Of a stretch of DNA of 64,000 nucleotides, positions 9,496-19,283 are shown piece by piece. Position 1 is the stretch's first letter, and the number at the start of each line of letters is the position of its first letter. The stretch comes from Peptostreptococcus porci. GTDB lineage: Bacteria; Bacillota; Clostridia; Peptostreptococcales; Peptostreptococcaceae. The translations under genes were made by a program, and so were the position numbers. The stretch spans positions 372,001-436,000 of the forward strand of contig NZ_VUNE01000001.1 in assembly GCF_009695815.1 (NCBI RefSeq), given 5' to 3'. The notes under the pieces were generated by a model. That model did not search any database. It had not been told where the DNA came from and was given only the letters and a program-made list of their open reading frames with translations.

Positions 9496-9699
9496 ACTTA
9501 TTATTCCTTTCTTCTATCTGTAAATGGTTTTGAAAACGAATATGAAATATTTAATAAATATTTATTAAATTAATAGTCATTTTGCTTCTTTTAATACTAT
9601 ACTAGTTTAGCATGGTAGCATTTTAATTACAACACATTTCTAAAAAAATGCAAATGTTTATAAATACAAATGCTTATATATGAATAGTAAAATAAAAAA

Positions 9700-9745
9700 A
9701 CTCGCAACATTTTCATTACATTAATGTAGTGAAAATACGCGAGTC
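9700..9745. terminator. Bidirectional terminator
   Basis: A long near-perfect stem (actcgc...gcgagt outside, attttcattaca with tgtagtgaaaat inside), with A and T runs on opposite sides. It ends the leftward symporter gene. The rest of the 9496-9816 gap is AT-rich upstream sequence of the surface-protein gene with no gene seen. Confidence 0.8.
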
Positions 9746-9816
9746 ATTTTTTTTATACACCTTGAAGATTAGTAAAACTTCAAGAGAAATATGTCGTTTA
9801 TAGTAACTTATAGTTA

Positions 9817-11244
9817 TTACTTCCAGAAATCTGTATCTTGCTTTAAGTTGATATCAGCAGATTTAAAGTGAGGATCTTTTCCAGCTTTTTTCTGTTTTTC
9901 GTAATCCTTCAATGCACTCACTGCAATACCACCAAGAATCAAGATTGATGGAACGTTTGTTATTACCATCAAACCTTGAGCCAAATCGGCTGTATCCCAT
10001 ACGAAACCAGCATCTGCAACTGCACCAACAAATATTAAAATTGTTGCAATTCCTCTAAAAATCATTGTTTCAGTCTTTGTTACGTCTCTGTTTAATATAA
10101 ATCTTAAACAACCTTCACAGTAAGAATAGTTACCGATCAAAGTAGTAAAGGCAAATAGCGACATCGCAACAGCAATAAATATAGGTCCAAAGCTTCCTAG
10201 TGTAGATCCTATTGATGCTTGAACATATCCAGCAGCATCGGCACCACTAGAAGATACGAAATTAGCAGGCGATACATTAGTGCTTAGACACATAAAAGCT
10301 GTAGCAGTACAAATTAATAATGTATCTATAAACACTGATAGCATCTGAACAAGTCCTTGCTTAACTGGATGAGATACATCAGCCATTGCAGCAGCATTAG
10401 GAGCAGACCCCATACCTGCTTCGTTTGAGTATAATCCTCTCTTTAGACCCCACATCAAGCAAGATCCAGCGAAACCACCAAATATTGCTTTAAAATCAAA
10501 TGCACTTGCGAAAATCGCTCCGAACATATGTGGTATGTTTCCAATATTCATAATTAAGACTATGATTGATACTGCAACATAGATAACACCCATAATAGGA
10601 ACTAAAAGTCCAGTAACATTAATAAGTCTTTTTGCACCACCAAAAATAATAATACCGAATAATATTGTTAATATTGCTCCAATAACAGCTGGTGTTGAAG
10701 CACCATAGAAGCTGAATACTTTAAAAGTGGATTGTAGGTTATATGCTGCAAGCATATTGTAACCAACTGCATACGTGAATATTACAAAGCATGAGAATAT
10801 TACGCCTAGCCATCTTGCATTTAAAGCATCTCTCATATAAAATGCAGGTCCACCATAACTTGAGCCATCTGGGTTTTTCTTCTTATATACTTGAGCTAGA
10901 GTAGATTCAACAAAGGCTGTTGCACCACCTATAAATGCTGTAACCCACATCCAAAAGATAGCTCCTGCACCACCAAGTATAATAGCAGTACATACACCTA
11001 TTATATTACCAGTACCAACTCTAGATGCGGTAGAGACCATTAGAGCTCCAAATGACGAAACTCCGCCATCTTGACTTGGTTTTTCAGTTACGACTCTGAT
11101 TGATTCACCAAAGTGACGAACCTGCATCAAACCTGTTCTGAAAGTGAAGTATATTCCTCCTGCAATTAGAAGTAAAGGAACACACCATGGTTGATAGATA
11201 ACATCAACGATTGCCAACACAATTTTGTCCATTGCTTCAAACAT
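9817..11244 (-). CDS. Sodium:alanine/glycine symporter, AGCS family
   Basis: A 475-residue membrane protein with about eleven helices. It carries family hallmarks: an N-terminal WCVPLLLIAGGIYFTFRTG, GGVSSFGALMVSTASRVGTG with a Gly-rich turn, and LKRGLYSNEAGMGSAPNAAA, the AGCS signature. Members import alanine, glycine or related amino acids with sodium. The end is a charged cytoplasmic tail. An AAGGAG site precedes the ATG by about seven bases. It is transcribed alone, divergent from the TVP38 gene across a gap of about 540 bases. Confidence 0.93.
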   Translation of the reverse strand: MFEAMDKIVLAIVDVIYQPWCVPLLLIAGGIYFTFRTGLMQVRHFGESIRVVTEKPSQDGGVSSFGALMVSTASRVGTGNIIGVCTAIILGGAGAIFWMWVTAFIGGATAFVESTLAQVYKKKNPDGSSYGGPAFYMRDALNARWLGVIFSCFVIFTYAVGYNMLAAYNLQSTFKVFSFYGASTPAVIGAILTILFGIIIFGGAKRLINVTGLLVPIMGVIYVAVSIIVLIMNIGNIPHMFGAIFASAFDFKAIFGGFAGSCLMWGLKRGLYSNEAGMGSAPNAAAMADVSHPVKQGLVQMLSVFIDTLLICTATAFMCLSTNVSPANFVSSSGADAAGYVQASIGSTLGSFGPIFIAVAMSLFAFTTLIGNYSYCEGCLRFILNRDVTKTETMIFRGIATILIFVGAVADAGFVWDTADLAQGLMVITNVPSILILGGIAVSALKDYEKQKKAGKDPHFKSADINLKQDTDFWK

Positions 11245-11784
11245 ATTTTTTCTCCTTTTTTACAAATAAAAATAAAGTATATTTTAAAATAACTTAAAAT
11301 ATAATACGATTACTATAAATAGTTTATCATATGCTTAAATATATGTCTATATATTTTGAGTGATTTTAGTCAAAAAATAAATTCGAATAAACGTTTTCTC
11401 AAACGAAGTCTATATAACAAAATATTCTGAATAATGCATATAGTTAATAGTTTTCTGGTATTTGTATTCAAAATGTTATTAATATAAAAAGTTAATAGTG
11501 ATATATCTTAGTTTTATTAGATTTTTAACAGAAATAAATATCGGTATATGGCATTGTGAATTGAAATGAATAAATTTTAAAAAGTAGAAAAATTTTGGTA
11601 TGTAATGGGTAAGGGAGTTATTAATTTATTTTTTCTATATGTATAGAAGCTAGTTATCAAAAAAAGCTATAGTATTGGTTTAAATAGTATGAAATAGATT
11701 ATAATTATTGAATAAAAGGTGATTATTGAGTAGAATAGTTATTACAATGAGGTAAGTATATATAGAGAGGTTTTGAGATAAACT
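11245..11784. other. AT-rich divergent intergenic region
   Basis: About 540 bases between the leftward AGCS gene and the rightward TVP38 gene. It must hold both promoters. No RNA gene, long hairpin or convincing reading frame was seen in it. Confidence 0.5.
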
Positions 11785-12534
11785 ATGGAAGAAAGTAAAA
11801 AAACAGTAGAAATTGTGGATAAAAGTATAAATGATAAAAGTATAAAAAATGAAAATACAGAGGAGAAAATTAAAAATTCAAATTTAATAAAAAAGGCTAC
11901 GATTGTTATTGGATTGATATTTTTAGTAATTATATATAAAAGATATTTGAGTAACATAACGGCTCAAAATATTAGGGCATGGATTTCAACCTTTGGAGTT
12001 TTTGCTCCAATTGCATATATGTTCGTTTGGGCGTTGTTGCCAATTTTCTTCTTTCCAGTTCCCGTATTGGCTCTTGCCGGTGGACTTTCGTTTGGGTTGA
12101 TAGAGGGTACTGTTTTCACATTGATTGGTGCAATAATCAATAGTTCACTGATGTTTATTATAGCCAAAGTTCTTGCAAAGGATATGGTTAGAAACTATTT
12201 GGAGAAAAAATTGCCAGAAAAGTGGTGGAAGATTTTTATGGAATCAGAGGGCAGACAAGGGTTTATAATAATTTTTATTTGCAGGCTTATACCTATTATG
12301 CCGTATAATGTAATTAACTATGCTGCTGGGTTGACAAATATAAGCTTTTTAAACTATTCTCTTGCAACAGCGATAGGTATATTACCGGGAACTTTTGTGT
12401 TCATCAATGTCGGCGATAAATTATTAGATGTGAAATCGCCAGAGTTTGTCGTATCCATTATTCTTTTGATTATGTTGATGGTCGTGTCTGTTTTGCTTGG
12501 AAAATATGCGACCAAAAGACATGATCAAAGATAA
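11785..12534 (+). CDS. TVP38/TMEM64 (DedA-like, VTT domain) membrane protein
   Basis: A 249-residue protein with a charged cytoplasmic N-terminus (about 40 residues), a first membrane helix, and the VTT/DedA core, recognised by FPVPVLALAGGLSFGLIEGT and the later RLIPIMPYNVINYAAGLT and GILPGTFVFINVGD. DedA/VTT proteins are membrane-bound and include lipid scramblases and polyprenyl-phosphate carriers; the role here is not known. It is thirteen bases from the next gene, an Fe-S oxidoreductase, and the two are probably co-transcribed. A VTT protein with an Fe-S/CCG partner may mean a redox-linked membrane role, which is inference. Confidence 0.87.
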   Translation: MEESKKTVEIVDKSINDKSIKNENTEEKIKNSNLIKKATIVIGLIFLVIIYKRYLSNITAQNIRAWISTFGVFAPIAYMFVWALLPIFFFPVPVLALAGGLSFGLIEGTVFTLIGAIINSSLMFIIAKVLAKDMVRNYLEKKLPEKWWKIFMESEGRQGFIIIFICRLIPIMPYNVINYAAGLTNISFLNYSLATAIGILPGTFVFINVGDKLLDVKSPEFVVSIILLIMLMVVSVLLGKYATKRHDQR

Positions 12535-12553
12535 TAAATAAGGAGGGATGGTC

Positions 12554-13678
12554 GTGGAAAAAAATTCAGGAATTATATTAGACGAAATTACAGATAGATG
12601 TAGCTTTGGGGAGATTACAGAAAAATGTGCCGATACTAATGATAAAAGAACGAGTGAAGGAAAAAGGTACTCAATGGAATGTATTCATTGCGGGTTATGC
12701 ACAAAAAACTGTACATTTTTATCAAAATATGGGATGGATTTATCAGATTTTGAAAGTAGACAGGATTTGGCGTACAATTGTTTCTTATGTGGAAAGTGCA
12801 AAATTGTATGTCCAAAAGATATAGATGGAAGAAAAATTGCGATTTCAATGAGAAAGAAGCATTTGAGAGCGAATAAGGGAAAGATAAATTTTAAGGGATA
12901 CAACGGAATAATTTGGGAAAAAAAGAATTATTTGTTCAAAAATTATAGGCGTGCAAAGGTAGGCAAAAGTGCCATTTTCACTGGCTGTAATTTTCTTTCA
13001 TATTTGCCCAAAACTGCTGATAAATTGATTGACTTGATGAGAAAGTATGGAATAGGTGCTATTTTTGATTGTTGTGGTAAGCCAATTTCTGAGCTTGGGT
13101 TTGAGGACAAAGAAAAAAATATTATCGAATCACTCAATAGACGACTTAAAGAAAATGGTATAGAGGAATTGATTATGGTATGTCCAAACTGTTACTATTT
13201 TCTAAAAGGAAAATTAAACGTAAAAATAGTCGATATTTATTCGAAGCTAATTGAACTTGATGCTGATATTGGATTACTTGGAGATGAACCCAAAGCATTT
13301 GATAAAGATGTGAATGGTGTTGGGCATGATGATAAGGTATTTTCTTTTTTTAGACCATGTCCGGATAGAGAAAGCAATGAATTTTTTGGTGTTGTAAGGT
13401 CATTTTATAAGGTTGGAAAAATAAATGTTCTTAGAGAACAGTGCTGTGGTGCTGGTGGATGTGCTTCTGCCAGAGAAGGCGAACTTTCAAGAGGATTTAG
13501 AACCGATATAAAAGAGCAGTTAAAAGGTGAGATTCTGTATACATATTGTGCAACGTGTGTTGGTTTCTTTAGAATGGAGAATATAGCGACAAAACACGTT
13601 TTGAGCGATATTTTAGATATTGAAGAAGATAGTACAGGCAATTCGCTAATAAATAGAGCCAAATATGCTTTTAAATAA
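12554..13678 (+). CDS. Fe-S oxidoreductase, HdrD/GlpC-like with CCG domains
   Basis: A 374-residue cytoplasmic protein. Two ferredoxin-like [4Fe-4S] motifs, CIHCGLCTKNC and CFLCGKCKIVCP, lie near residues 37-85. They are followed by two CCG-type cysteine-rich domains, the first near FTGCNFLSY...CCGKPISELG and the second near REQCCGAGGCAS and TYCATCVGFFR. This is the layout of GlpC/HdrD/LutA-type electron-transfer subunits, which work on disulfides, lactate or glycerol-3-phosphate together with a partner; no such partner lies beside it. GTG 12554 is chosen because AAGGAGGG ends at 12546, too close to the ATG at 12548. Co-transcription with the TVP38 gene is likely. Confidence 0.85.
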   Translation: MEKNSGIILDEITDRCSFGEITEKCADTNDKRTSEGKRYSMECIHCGLCTKNCTFLSKYGMDLSDFESRQDLAYNCFLCGKCKIVCPKDIDGRKIAISMRKKHLRANKGKINFKGYNGIIWEKKNYLFKNYRRAKVGKSAIFTGCNFLSYLPKTADKLIDLMRKYGIGAIFDCCGKPISELGFEDKEKNIIESLNRRLKENGIEELIMVCPNCYYFLKGKLNVKIVDIYSKLIELDADIGLLGDEPKAFDKDVNGVGHDDKVFSFFRPCPDRESNEFFGVVRSFYKVGKINVLREQCCGAGGCASAREGELSRGFRTDIKEQLKGEILYTYCATCVGFFRMENIATKHVLSDILDIEEDSTGNSLINRAKYAFK

Positions 13679-13702
13679 TTAATACAGAATGTGTTTTAAA
13701 CA

Positions 13703-13744
13703 GGTTGTATAATATTTACCATCAACGCTAAATATTATACAACC
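13703..13744 (+). terminator. Long perfect hairpin after Fe-S oxidoreductase
   Basis: A 16-bp perfect stem: ggttgtataatattta pairs with taaatattatacaacc around a ten-base loop. It lacks a long T run but lies directly after the stop and is followed by a second hairpin. Confidence 0.7.
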
Positions 13745-13751
13745 ATATAAA

Positions 13752-13798
13752 GGCATACCCTACATTCATTTTCATACTGTGGAGAATGTGGGTATGCC
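13752..13798. repeat. Interspersed palindromic repeat, copy 1
   Basis: A 47-bp imperfect palindrome (ggcataccctacattc ... gaatgtgggtatgcc). A second copy, in the opposite orientation, is at 35656-35701 and is nearly identical apart from the loop. Both lie just after the 3' end of genes, so they may act as terminators or mRNA-stabilising elements. Confidence 0.8.
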
Positions 13799-13839
13799 AT
13801 ACTTATTTTATACTAATAAATCAATACAAACTAGAATTT

Positions 13840-14439
13840 TTATTTTACCATAAGAATATTATCAAAAATCTTGTTTGTTTTATCCATAAACAACTTCTTT
13901 TCCTGCTGATTTTCTATATGGGTATCTATCATTGAATTATATAAATCTTTCACTTCATTAATATTTAAATATCTCAACCTTTCTCTAACAATATGAAAAT
14001 TTTCTATTAAATATTGAATATCTTTCACCTCAAAGTTACTATTTTTTTTCAAAACGGAATATATCACATATTCATTGTAGTTAATTTTTATATTGTTCAA
14101 ACTAGGATCAAGAGCATTATTTTCGATTATCAGATTAGAAAATTTTTTATAATCGTCTTCCTCTTTTCCTATATCTCCGTCAAAATAGTTCATTCTTTCT
14201 AACATAGAATAGAAAGTTTCCATTTTATCAATGAAGTTCAGTAATTCTTCTTTGTCATATTTTTCTGGAACTTCAAGTTTCTTAAACTCATCCATAAATA
14301 ATTTCTGAGTATTTATGATTGTTGCATTTACCAATTTACCATGTTCTCTATTATTATAATTCTTTACTACATTCATTGATACAGCTGCAACTATTACCAC
14401 TGTAGCAACTACTAGACAAGTAATCAATATCTTTTTCAT
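13840..14439 (-). CDS. Secreted or membrane-anchored protein related to the N-terminal half of the nearby amidase
   Basis: A 199-residue protein with an N-terminal hydrophobic segment (residues 3-24) after two Lys, so it is exported or anchored by a signal sequence. The rest is hydrophilic and helical. The stretch from about residue 112 (IKINYNEYVIYSVL) to KDLYNSMI matches the N-terminal domain of the Amidase_6 protein at 15015-16196 (IKIAFNEYVMNRFL ... VDLLYSLM) in the same order and spacing. It therefore looks like a paralogue that lacks the catalytic domain. No known family was recognised. An IS110 remnant lies between the two. Confidence 0.65.
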   Translation of the reverse strand: MKKILITCLVVATVVIVAAVSMNVVKNYNNREHGKLVNATIINTQKLFMDEFKKLEVPEKYDKEELLNFIDKMETFYSMLERMNYFDGDIGKEEDDYKKFSNLIIENNALDPSLNNIKINYNEYVIYSVLKKNSNFEVKDIQYLIENFHIVRERLRYLNINEVKDLYNSMIDTHIENQQEKKLFMDKTNKIFDNILMVK

Positions 14440-14576
14440 AATACTACACCATCCCTGTATAATATAGTTGTAGCTAATACTACTTTTTTCTTTTTTGTTC
14501 TCTATTTTTTTATGTTATGGAGAGTTTTCTATATCTAATTTTTCTGATGAAAATATATTTGTTATTAGAAATTTAA

Positions 14577-14912
14577 CTAGATATAGTATTTGCCTTAGTT
14601 GATGAATGTTCATACTGGAAAAGAAAGCTTGTCGCCATGCTTGGCAAAGTTTTTCCAGAGTACTCAAGTCTATTTTCCAAATTATATGGTGTTACTCCAA
14701 AGGAACTATTGTTAAAATATCCTTTACTAGAAGATATGCTAGCTATTTCCGCTGAGGAAGTTGGTAACTTACTTTGTAAATGTAGCAAGGGATATGTTGG
14801 TATAAACGAAGCCAAAGAAATTGGTACAGTTACAGGAGTTGTAGCAATGAAAATGACAAATATTATATTCACGGTACTAAGAAATCAAGAAATTTATGTT
14901 CCAAATATTTAG
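14577..14912 (+). pseudogene. IS110-family transposase remnant
   Basis: A frame open from 14577 (after a TAA) to 14912 matches an internal part of IS110-type transposases: ALVDECSYWKRKLVAMLGK, then VFPEYSSLFSKLYGVTPKEL and a segment ending KCSKGYVG. The DEDD catalytic start and the C-terminal Ser-containing domain are missing, so only about 110 of roughly 400 residues remain. No IS ends could be identified. The remnant lies between the two related secreted-protein genes and on the opposite strand. Confidence 0.7.
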
Positions 14913-15014
14913 TTTTATTATTATATTTTTTGAAAAATATTCAATCAAGCTTATTTGTTATGTAAGAATATCAATGCAAAGCTTATTTATTATTGATATT
15001 TGATTAGCTGTTCT

Positions 15015-16196
15015 TTAAAATGTAAGTGTTTCTTGAACTATTTTTTCGCCTCTCACTCTTTTTAATAATGAATTATCAAAGTTACCGCCAGAATGGTCGT
15101 AGTACCAATAGTCATTTGTACCCCTCTTACCACCTACAATTATAGTGTGTCTAGCCTGTCCCGTATTTTTTCTTATTATGGAAATAGGAGTTCCATACTC
15201 TGTTCTAAAATAGATGCGACTTGTATCCTTAGGTACATCATGTACCGAAATTCCAGCTCTTGCTCCCCAATGATGTTTAAAGTTACTTGCTTGTGCCCAT
15301 GAGGCTGAATATTTATAAGGGAAACTGTTTCCATTACCATAATAGTACCAATTACTATTATTATACTTGTCCCCATTTACTTCTCTCATTTCCATTCCGC
15401 CGCCCTCATACAAACACTGTGAAATGAAATTCGCACAATCTCCGCCATCTTGATGAAAATTATAGTATCCAGGTGCTGTTCTTTTTAAATTTGCTTTTGC
15501 ATATTCTACAGCACCTTTTGCATTATAACCTGGTACGGATCTTGTTGAAATTAAATCCACATTGTATTTTTTAAAATATTCAGATTTACTAGATATATCA
15601 GATATCAGTTCGCTGTTTACATTATTTGAAAAATCATTTAGTCTGGTCATTAACGAGTATAGCAAATCCACATACTCTTCCTCCTCTAAATAATAATACT
15701 GCTGTTTTAACTCATCATAATGTTGAATAATATACTTCATTTTTGCTTCATCAAACGTTTCTATTCCATCAACAAAGTTTTCGTTCAAAAAACGATTCAT
15801 TACATATTCATTAAAAGCTATCTTAATATCATACGAATTTGGTTCAAAATAATCACCTATTTCATAAATATAGTCCAAAAAGTTCTTTGCCTCTTGTTCG
15901 CTTAAATCATTATCTCTAACAAAGCTAATAAAAGATTTTCTTATGTTAGTTGCGTCTTCACCATATAGCATGTCATTCATTTTATTTCGTGCAACATATA
16001 TATTACTATTTGCACTGCTATTTCTAATAATCTGATTAAGTTTAGAGTTGATATCATCTGTCAGATTTAAATTGTCCTCACCTATGTCAGCATGATAAAG
16101 CATACGTTTTCCTAAACAATTCGAATCAATGGAGTGTACGCCTGTACACATAGAAAATACTAATACAATTGATAAAAATACGATCTTTTTATTCAT
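15015..16196 (-). CDS. Secreted protein with C-terminal Amidase_6 domain
   Basis: A 393-residue precursor. The signal peptide is MNKKIVFLSIVLVFSMCTGV. A helical N-terminal region (about residues 25-225) resembles the stand-alone protein at 13840-14439. The C-terminal domain (about 235-390) is Amidase_6, a papain-like fold: catalytic Cys in GGDCANFISQCLYEGGG, His in ARHTIIVGG and a polar residue in DYWYYDHSGGN. Such proteins are thought to cut amide bonds in the cell wall, but few have been tested. The start at 16196 follows AAAGGAG by eight bases. The neighbouring paralogue could be a regulator, decoy or partner. Confidence 0.8.
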   Translation of the reverse strand: MNKKIVFLSIVLVFSMCTGVHSIDSNCLGKRMLYHADIGEDNLNLTDDINSKLNQIIRNSSANSNIYVARNKMNDMLYGEDATNIRKSFISFVRDNDLSEQEAKNFLDYIYEIGDYFEPNSYDIKIAFNEYVMNRFLNENFVDGIETFDEAKMKYIIQHYDELKQQYYYLEEEEYVDLLYSLMTRLNDFSNNVNSELISDISSKSEYFKKYNVDLISTRSVPGYNAKGAVEYAKANLKRTAPGYYNFHQDGGDCANFISQCLYEGGGMEMREVNGDKYNNSNWYYYGNGNSFPYKYSASWAQASNFKHHWGARAGISVHDVPKDTSRIYFRTEYGTPISIIRKNTGQARHTIIVGGKRGTNDYWYYDHSGGNFDNSLLKRVRGEKIVQETLTF

Positions 16197-16497
16197 AATT
16201 AGAACTCCTTTCAAAGTACTTAATATTAAAAATACAACCAATACTAATCGCGATTATTTCAATTTCATCATAACATATTTTATTTGACGTGTCAAGTAAT
16301 TTCAATTAATAGAAAGCCGATGATTAATGGGAAATTAGTTGTGTTCCAAATAATCGTCGCAGACACATTATATTATAGTGAGGAAAATTATTTGTATTGT
16401 ATGGATAACTCTTATGAGTCAGGTATTTTTTTGTTGCTATTTATTAAAAATAGGGTATTATAGATATGTATAAAATAATTATTATGTGAGGATAGAT

Positions 16498-17436
16498 ATG
16501 AAAGATTTTTTATTAAAACAAGGAGTACCTGAAAAATTACTGATTGAGTTAGACCAGTTTAAAAAATATTATAAAGTAGATGAAAGTGTAGCTGGAAGAG
16601 TTCCATCTCCAAGATACAAGTATTATGGTGGAGAAGTATTGAGTAAATCAATTGCAGCATTGCTATCAGGCTATAACATTTTGCTGACAGGTCCAAAGGC
16701 AACTGGAAAAAATGTTCTATCGGAGAATTTGGCATTTCTTTTTGGTAGGCCATTGTGGAATATATCTATGAATATAACATCTGATAGTGGAAGCCTTCTT
16801 GGAAGTGACACTTTTGTTAATAATGAGGTTGTTCTGAGAAAAGGTCCTGTCTATAGCGCCTCAGAATATGGTGGTTTTGCGGTATTTGATGAAATCAACA
16901 TGGCGAAAAATGATTCTTTATCAGTTATTTACTCGGCGCTTGATTATAGAAGAATTATCGATGTTCCAGGCTATAGCAAGCTTGATATGCACGAGGCGAC
17001 TAGATTTATTGGAACTATGAACTATGGATATATAGGTACAAAGGAGTTAAATGAGGCGTTGGTTTCAAGATTTTTGGTTATCGATGTTCCAACTATTTCA
17101 GAGGACAACTTCAAGCTTATTTTGGAAAATGAGTTTGATTTAAATGAAGAGTTTTTAGGCTTGTTCACAAAATTATTTATGGATCTTCAAACCAAATCAC
17201 TCAATGCAGAAATTTCATCAAAATCAGTCGATATGAGAGGATTGCTTTCAAGCATTGAAACTATGAAGCATGGATTAACTGCAAGACAGGCTCTTGATAT
17301 GGGTGTGGTAAATAAAACCTTTGATAGCTATGAGAGAGAAGTGGTAGAAGATGTCATCAACACTTTGTTTGGAAAAGATGTGTCATACAAAGAAGTGTTC
17401 AAGAATGTTGATCAGAAAATAGTTGATTTTTATTAG
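16498..17436 (+). CDS. MoxR-type AAA+ ATPase
   Basis: A 312-residue AAA+ ATPase of the MoxR/NorQ type. The P-loop is GPKATGKN, where the usual final Ser or Thr is Asn. Walker B is FAVFDEINMAKND and sensor 1 is FIGTMNYGY, followed by the arginine-finger stretch EALVSRFLVIDV. Such ATPases act with VWA-domain partners as chaperones that insert metals or remodel complexes, and the next gene is such a partner, 18 bases away. ATG 16498 is preferred because GAGGA lies six bases upstream. Which protein the pair matures is unknown. Confidence 0.85.
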   Translation: MKDFLLKQGVPEKLLIELDQFKKYYKVDESVAGRVPSPRYKYYGGEVLSKSIAALLSGYNILLTGPKATGKNVLSENLAFLFGRPLWNISMNITSDSGSLLGSDTFVNNEVVLRKGPVYSASEYGGFAVFDEINMAKNDSLSVIYSALDYRRIIDVPGYSKLDMHEATRFIGTMNYGYIGTKELNEALVSRFLVIDVPTISEDNFKLILENEFDLNEEFLGLFTKLFMDLQTKSLNAEISSKSVDMRGLLSSIETMKHGLTARQALDMGVVNKTFDSYEREVVEDVINTLFGKDVSYKEVFKNVDQKIVDFY

Positions 17437-17454
17437 AGAAATGGTAGGATAATT

Positions 17455-19251
17455 ATGAATAGTAAGTTGAGAAATGAGAATATTGTTTGGACGGTATCAG
17501 AGGACTATTCGGTTGTTCCTGCTTTAAATTTATTTGATGAGTATGATAATGAAGATCTTCAGTTTTATAGAATGATGCTGTTGGGTCAGGTGTATAAAGA
17601 CGTAAATATGGAAAAATTGCTAGAATATCTATCAATAACTATTCCAAAAACTGGTCTAAAGAATGCATTTTTAAAGCTGGTCGAAATTTATCTTGATGAT
17701 TGCTTTTCGGAAAATCTGTTGAGAAACAGACCTGGAGCCAAAGAGTATAGAGAAAAATTTTATAGTGAAATTGAAGAAAAGTATGCCGCTTGTGATTTTG
17801 AAAAAATGACTGTGGAGGAAGAAATAGAGTTTGTCTATTCATCAAGGATTATTGGCAAATATGTTGTAATCAGAGATGTCACTGATGAAATGATAGGCTT
17901 TATGAGAAAAAGAAATAATGAAAGAGATACAGATGAAATTATAAAGGTACTTAACGCCTGTTTTCTAAAATATTTTTATAAAAACTATAGAAATTCAAAT
18001 TCGAATGATGCTGAATTTGAGCTTTTGAAAATTGAAGAAGCAAAATCTGAGAATGAATTGAAGGAAGATGTTGAAAAAGAAAAGCAAAGACTGAACTTCA
18101 AAATGAAAAAAAAGCATATAGAAAAATTTAATCCAAAAGATTTAATAGGCGAGGTTTCTATTGAATCTGCTGAATTTACGAAAGCTATTGACGAGGATAA
18201 AATTGTAAGAGATGAGAGAGCAGATGATGGCCAATCCAAAAGCAATAGCACAGAGTATTCCAAAGGTGAGATGGAAAAAATGGTTGAATCAAGATACGGT
18301 GAGGCGATTTATCCACAATTTATTCTTAAAAATATTGAAAAAGATATAAGTACAGGTATCCATGAAGGAATCAAACTTCATATTACTGAGGGGAATTTCT
18401 TAAAGGGAAAATATGACCCGTATTTTGCCAAAGCAATTGATAATCAAAGAGAAGTGAACTATGAGTATTACAAGGATAATGAACTGATTTTCAGAAGATC
18501 CATTAATGAATTAAAAGAAGTAATTAGAAAGAAATTTATTTCTGATGAAGAGGATGAGGATAGCTTTTCAAATAGTGGAAGACTTATTCCATCAAGAGTT
18601 TGGAGAAATAGATTTTTAAATGATGACAAGATTTTCGTGAAAAATAATTGTTTTGAAATGGAGTCTATAACGGTAGACATTCTTTTGGATGTTTCGGCTT
18701 CACAATTGGAAAGAGAGGAGTATGTTGCTGCACAGGCATATATTATTGCGGAAGCACTGACATCTTTAAATATACCAACCAGAGTGGCAGGGTTTTGTAA
18801 TTTTTTTAATTATTTGGTTGTGACACAATATAGAGATTATAAAGATCCAAGAGGAAAAAATACAAATATTTTTAAATTTAGAGCATCTGGAAGTAATAGG
18901 GATGGATTGGCATTCAAGTACATTTCTAATCAAATGAATTTAAGAGAAGAGGAAAATAAAATCCTAATTGTTTTGAGTGATGGAAAACCAAATGATAAGA
19001 TCAATCTTGGTGTAAGAAGTTTTCCAAATGTTGACGCTCAGGATTATGAAGGTGACATCGCAATAAAGGATACTGCGCAAGAAATATTTAATTTGAAAAT
19101 GCTTAATAGAAATGTTCTGGGAATATTTACTGGAGAAGAGGAAGATCTGGAGTATGAAAAGAAAATTTATGGCAAGGACTTTGCATACATCAAGGATTTA
19201 AACAGATTTTCTAGGACTATAGGATATTTTCTACAACAGATTAATTTTTAA
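17455..19251 (+). CDS. VWA-domain protein, CobT/NorD-like partner of the MoxR ATPase
   Basis: A 598-residue cytoplasmic protein. The first half is helical, with a Glu/Lys-rich charged region around residues 175-270. The C-terminal VWA domain (about 400-595) shows a MIDAS motif, DVSAS, in VDILLDVSASQLER, and the VLSDGKPND motif shared with CobT/NorD-type proteins. With the adjoining MoxR ATPase it forms the common two-gene chaperone module. NorD homologues help activate metalloenzymes; no client enzyme is encoded beside it. The pair is probably one operon that ends before mscL. Confidence 0.85.
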   Translation: MNSKLRNENIVWTVSEDYSVVPALNLFDEYDNEDLQFYRMMLLGQVYKDVNMEKLLEYLSITIPKTGLKNAFLKLVEIYLDDCFSENLLRNRPGAKEYREKFYSEIEEKYAACDFEKMTVEEEIEFVYSSRIIGKYVVIRDVTDEMIGFMRKRNNERDTDEIIKVLNACFLKYFYKNYRNSNSNDAEFELLKIEEAKSENELKEDVEKEKQRLNFKMKKKHIEKFNPKDLIGEVSIESAEFTKAIDEDKIVRDERADDGQSKSNSTEYSKGEMEKMVESRYGEAIYPQFILKNIEKDISTGIHEGIKLHITEGNFLKGKYDPYFAKAIDNQREVNYEYYKDNELIFRRSINELKEVIRKKFISDEEDEDSFSNSGRLIPSRVWRNRFLNDDKIFVKNNCFEMESITVDILLDVSASQLEREEYVAAQAYIIAEALTSLNIPTRVAGFCNFFNYLVVTQYRDYKDPRGKNTNIFKFRASGSNRDGLAFKYISNQMNLREEENKILIVLSDGKPNDKINLGVRSFPNVDAQDYEGDIAIKDTAQEIFNLKMLNRNVLGIFTGEEEDLEYEKKIYGKDFAYIKDLNRFSRTIGYFLQQINF

Positions 19252-19283
19252 TATATAGCTGTTTATTTACAAGTTTTATGTGG

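Noticed and set aside
14573-14872. Minus-strand frame across the IS110 relic
   Set aside because: The plus-strand frame matches IS110 transposase; the minus frame is its shadow.
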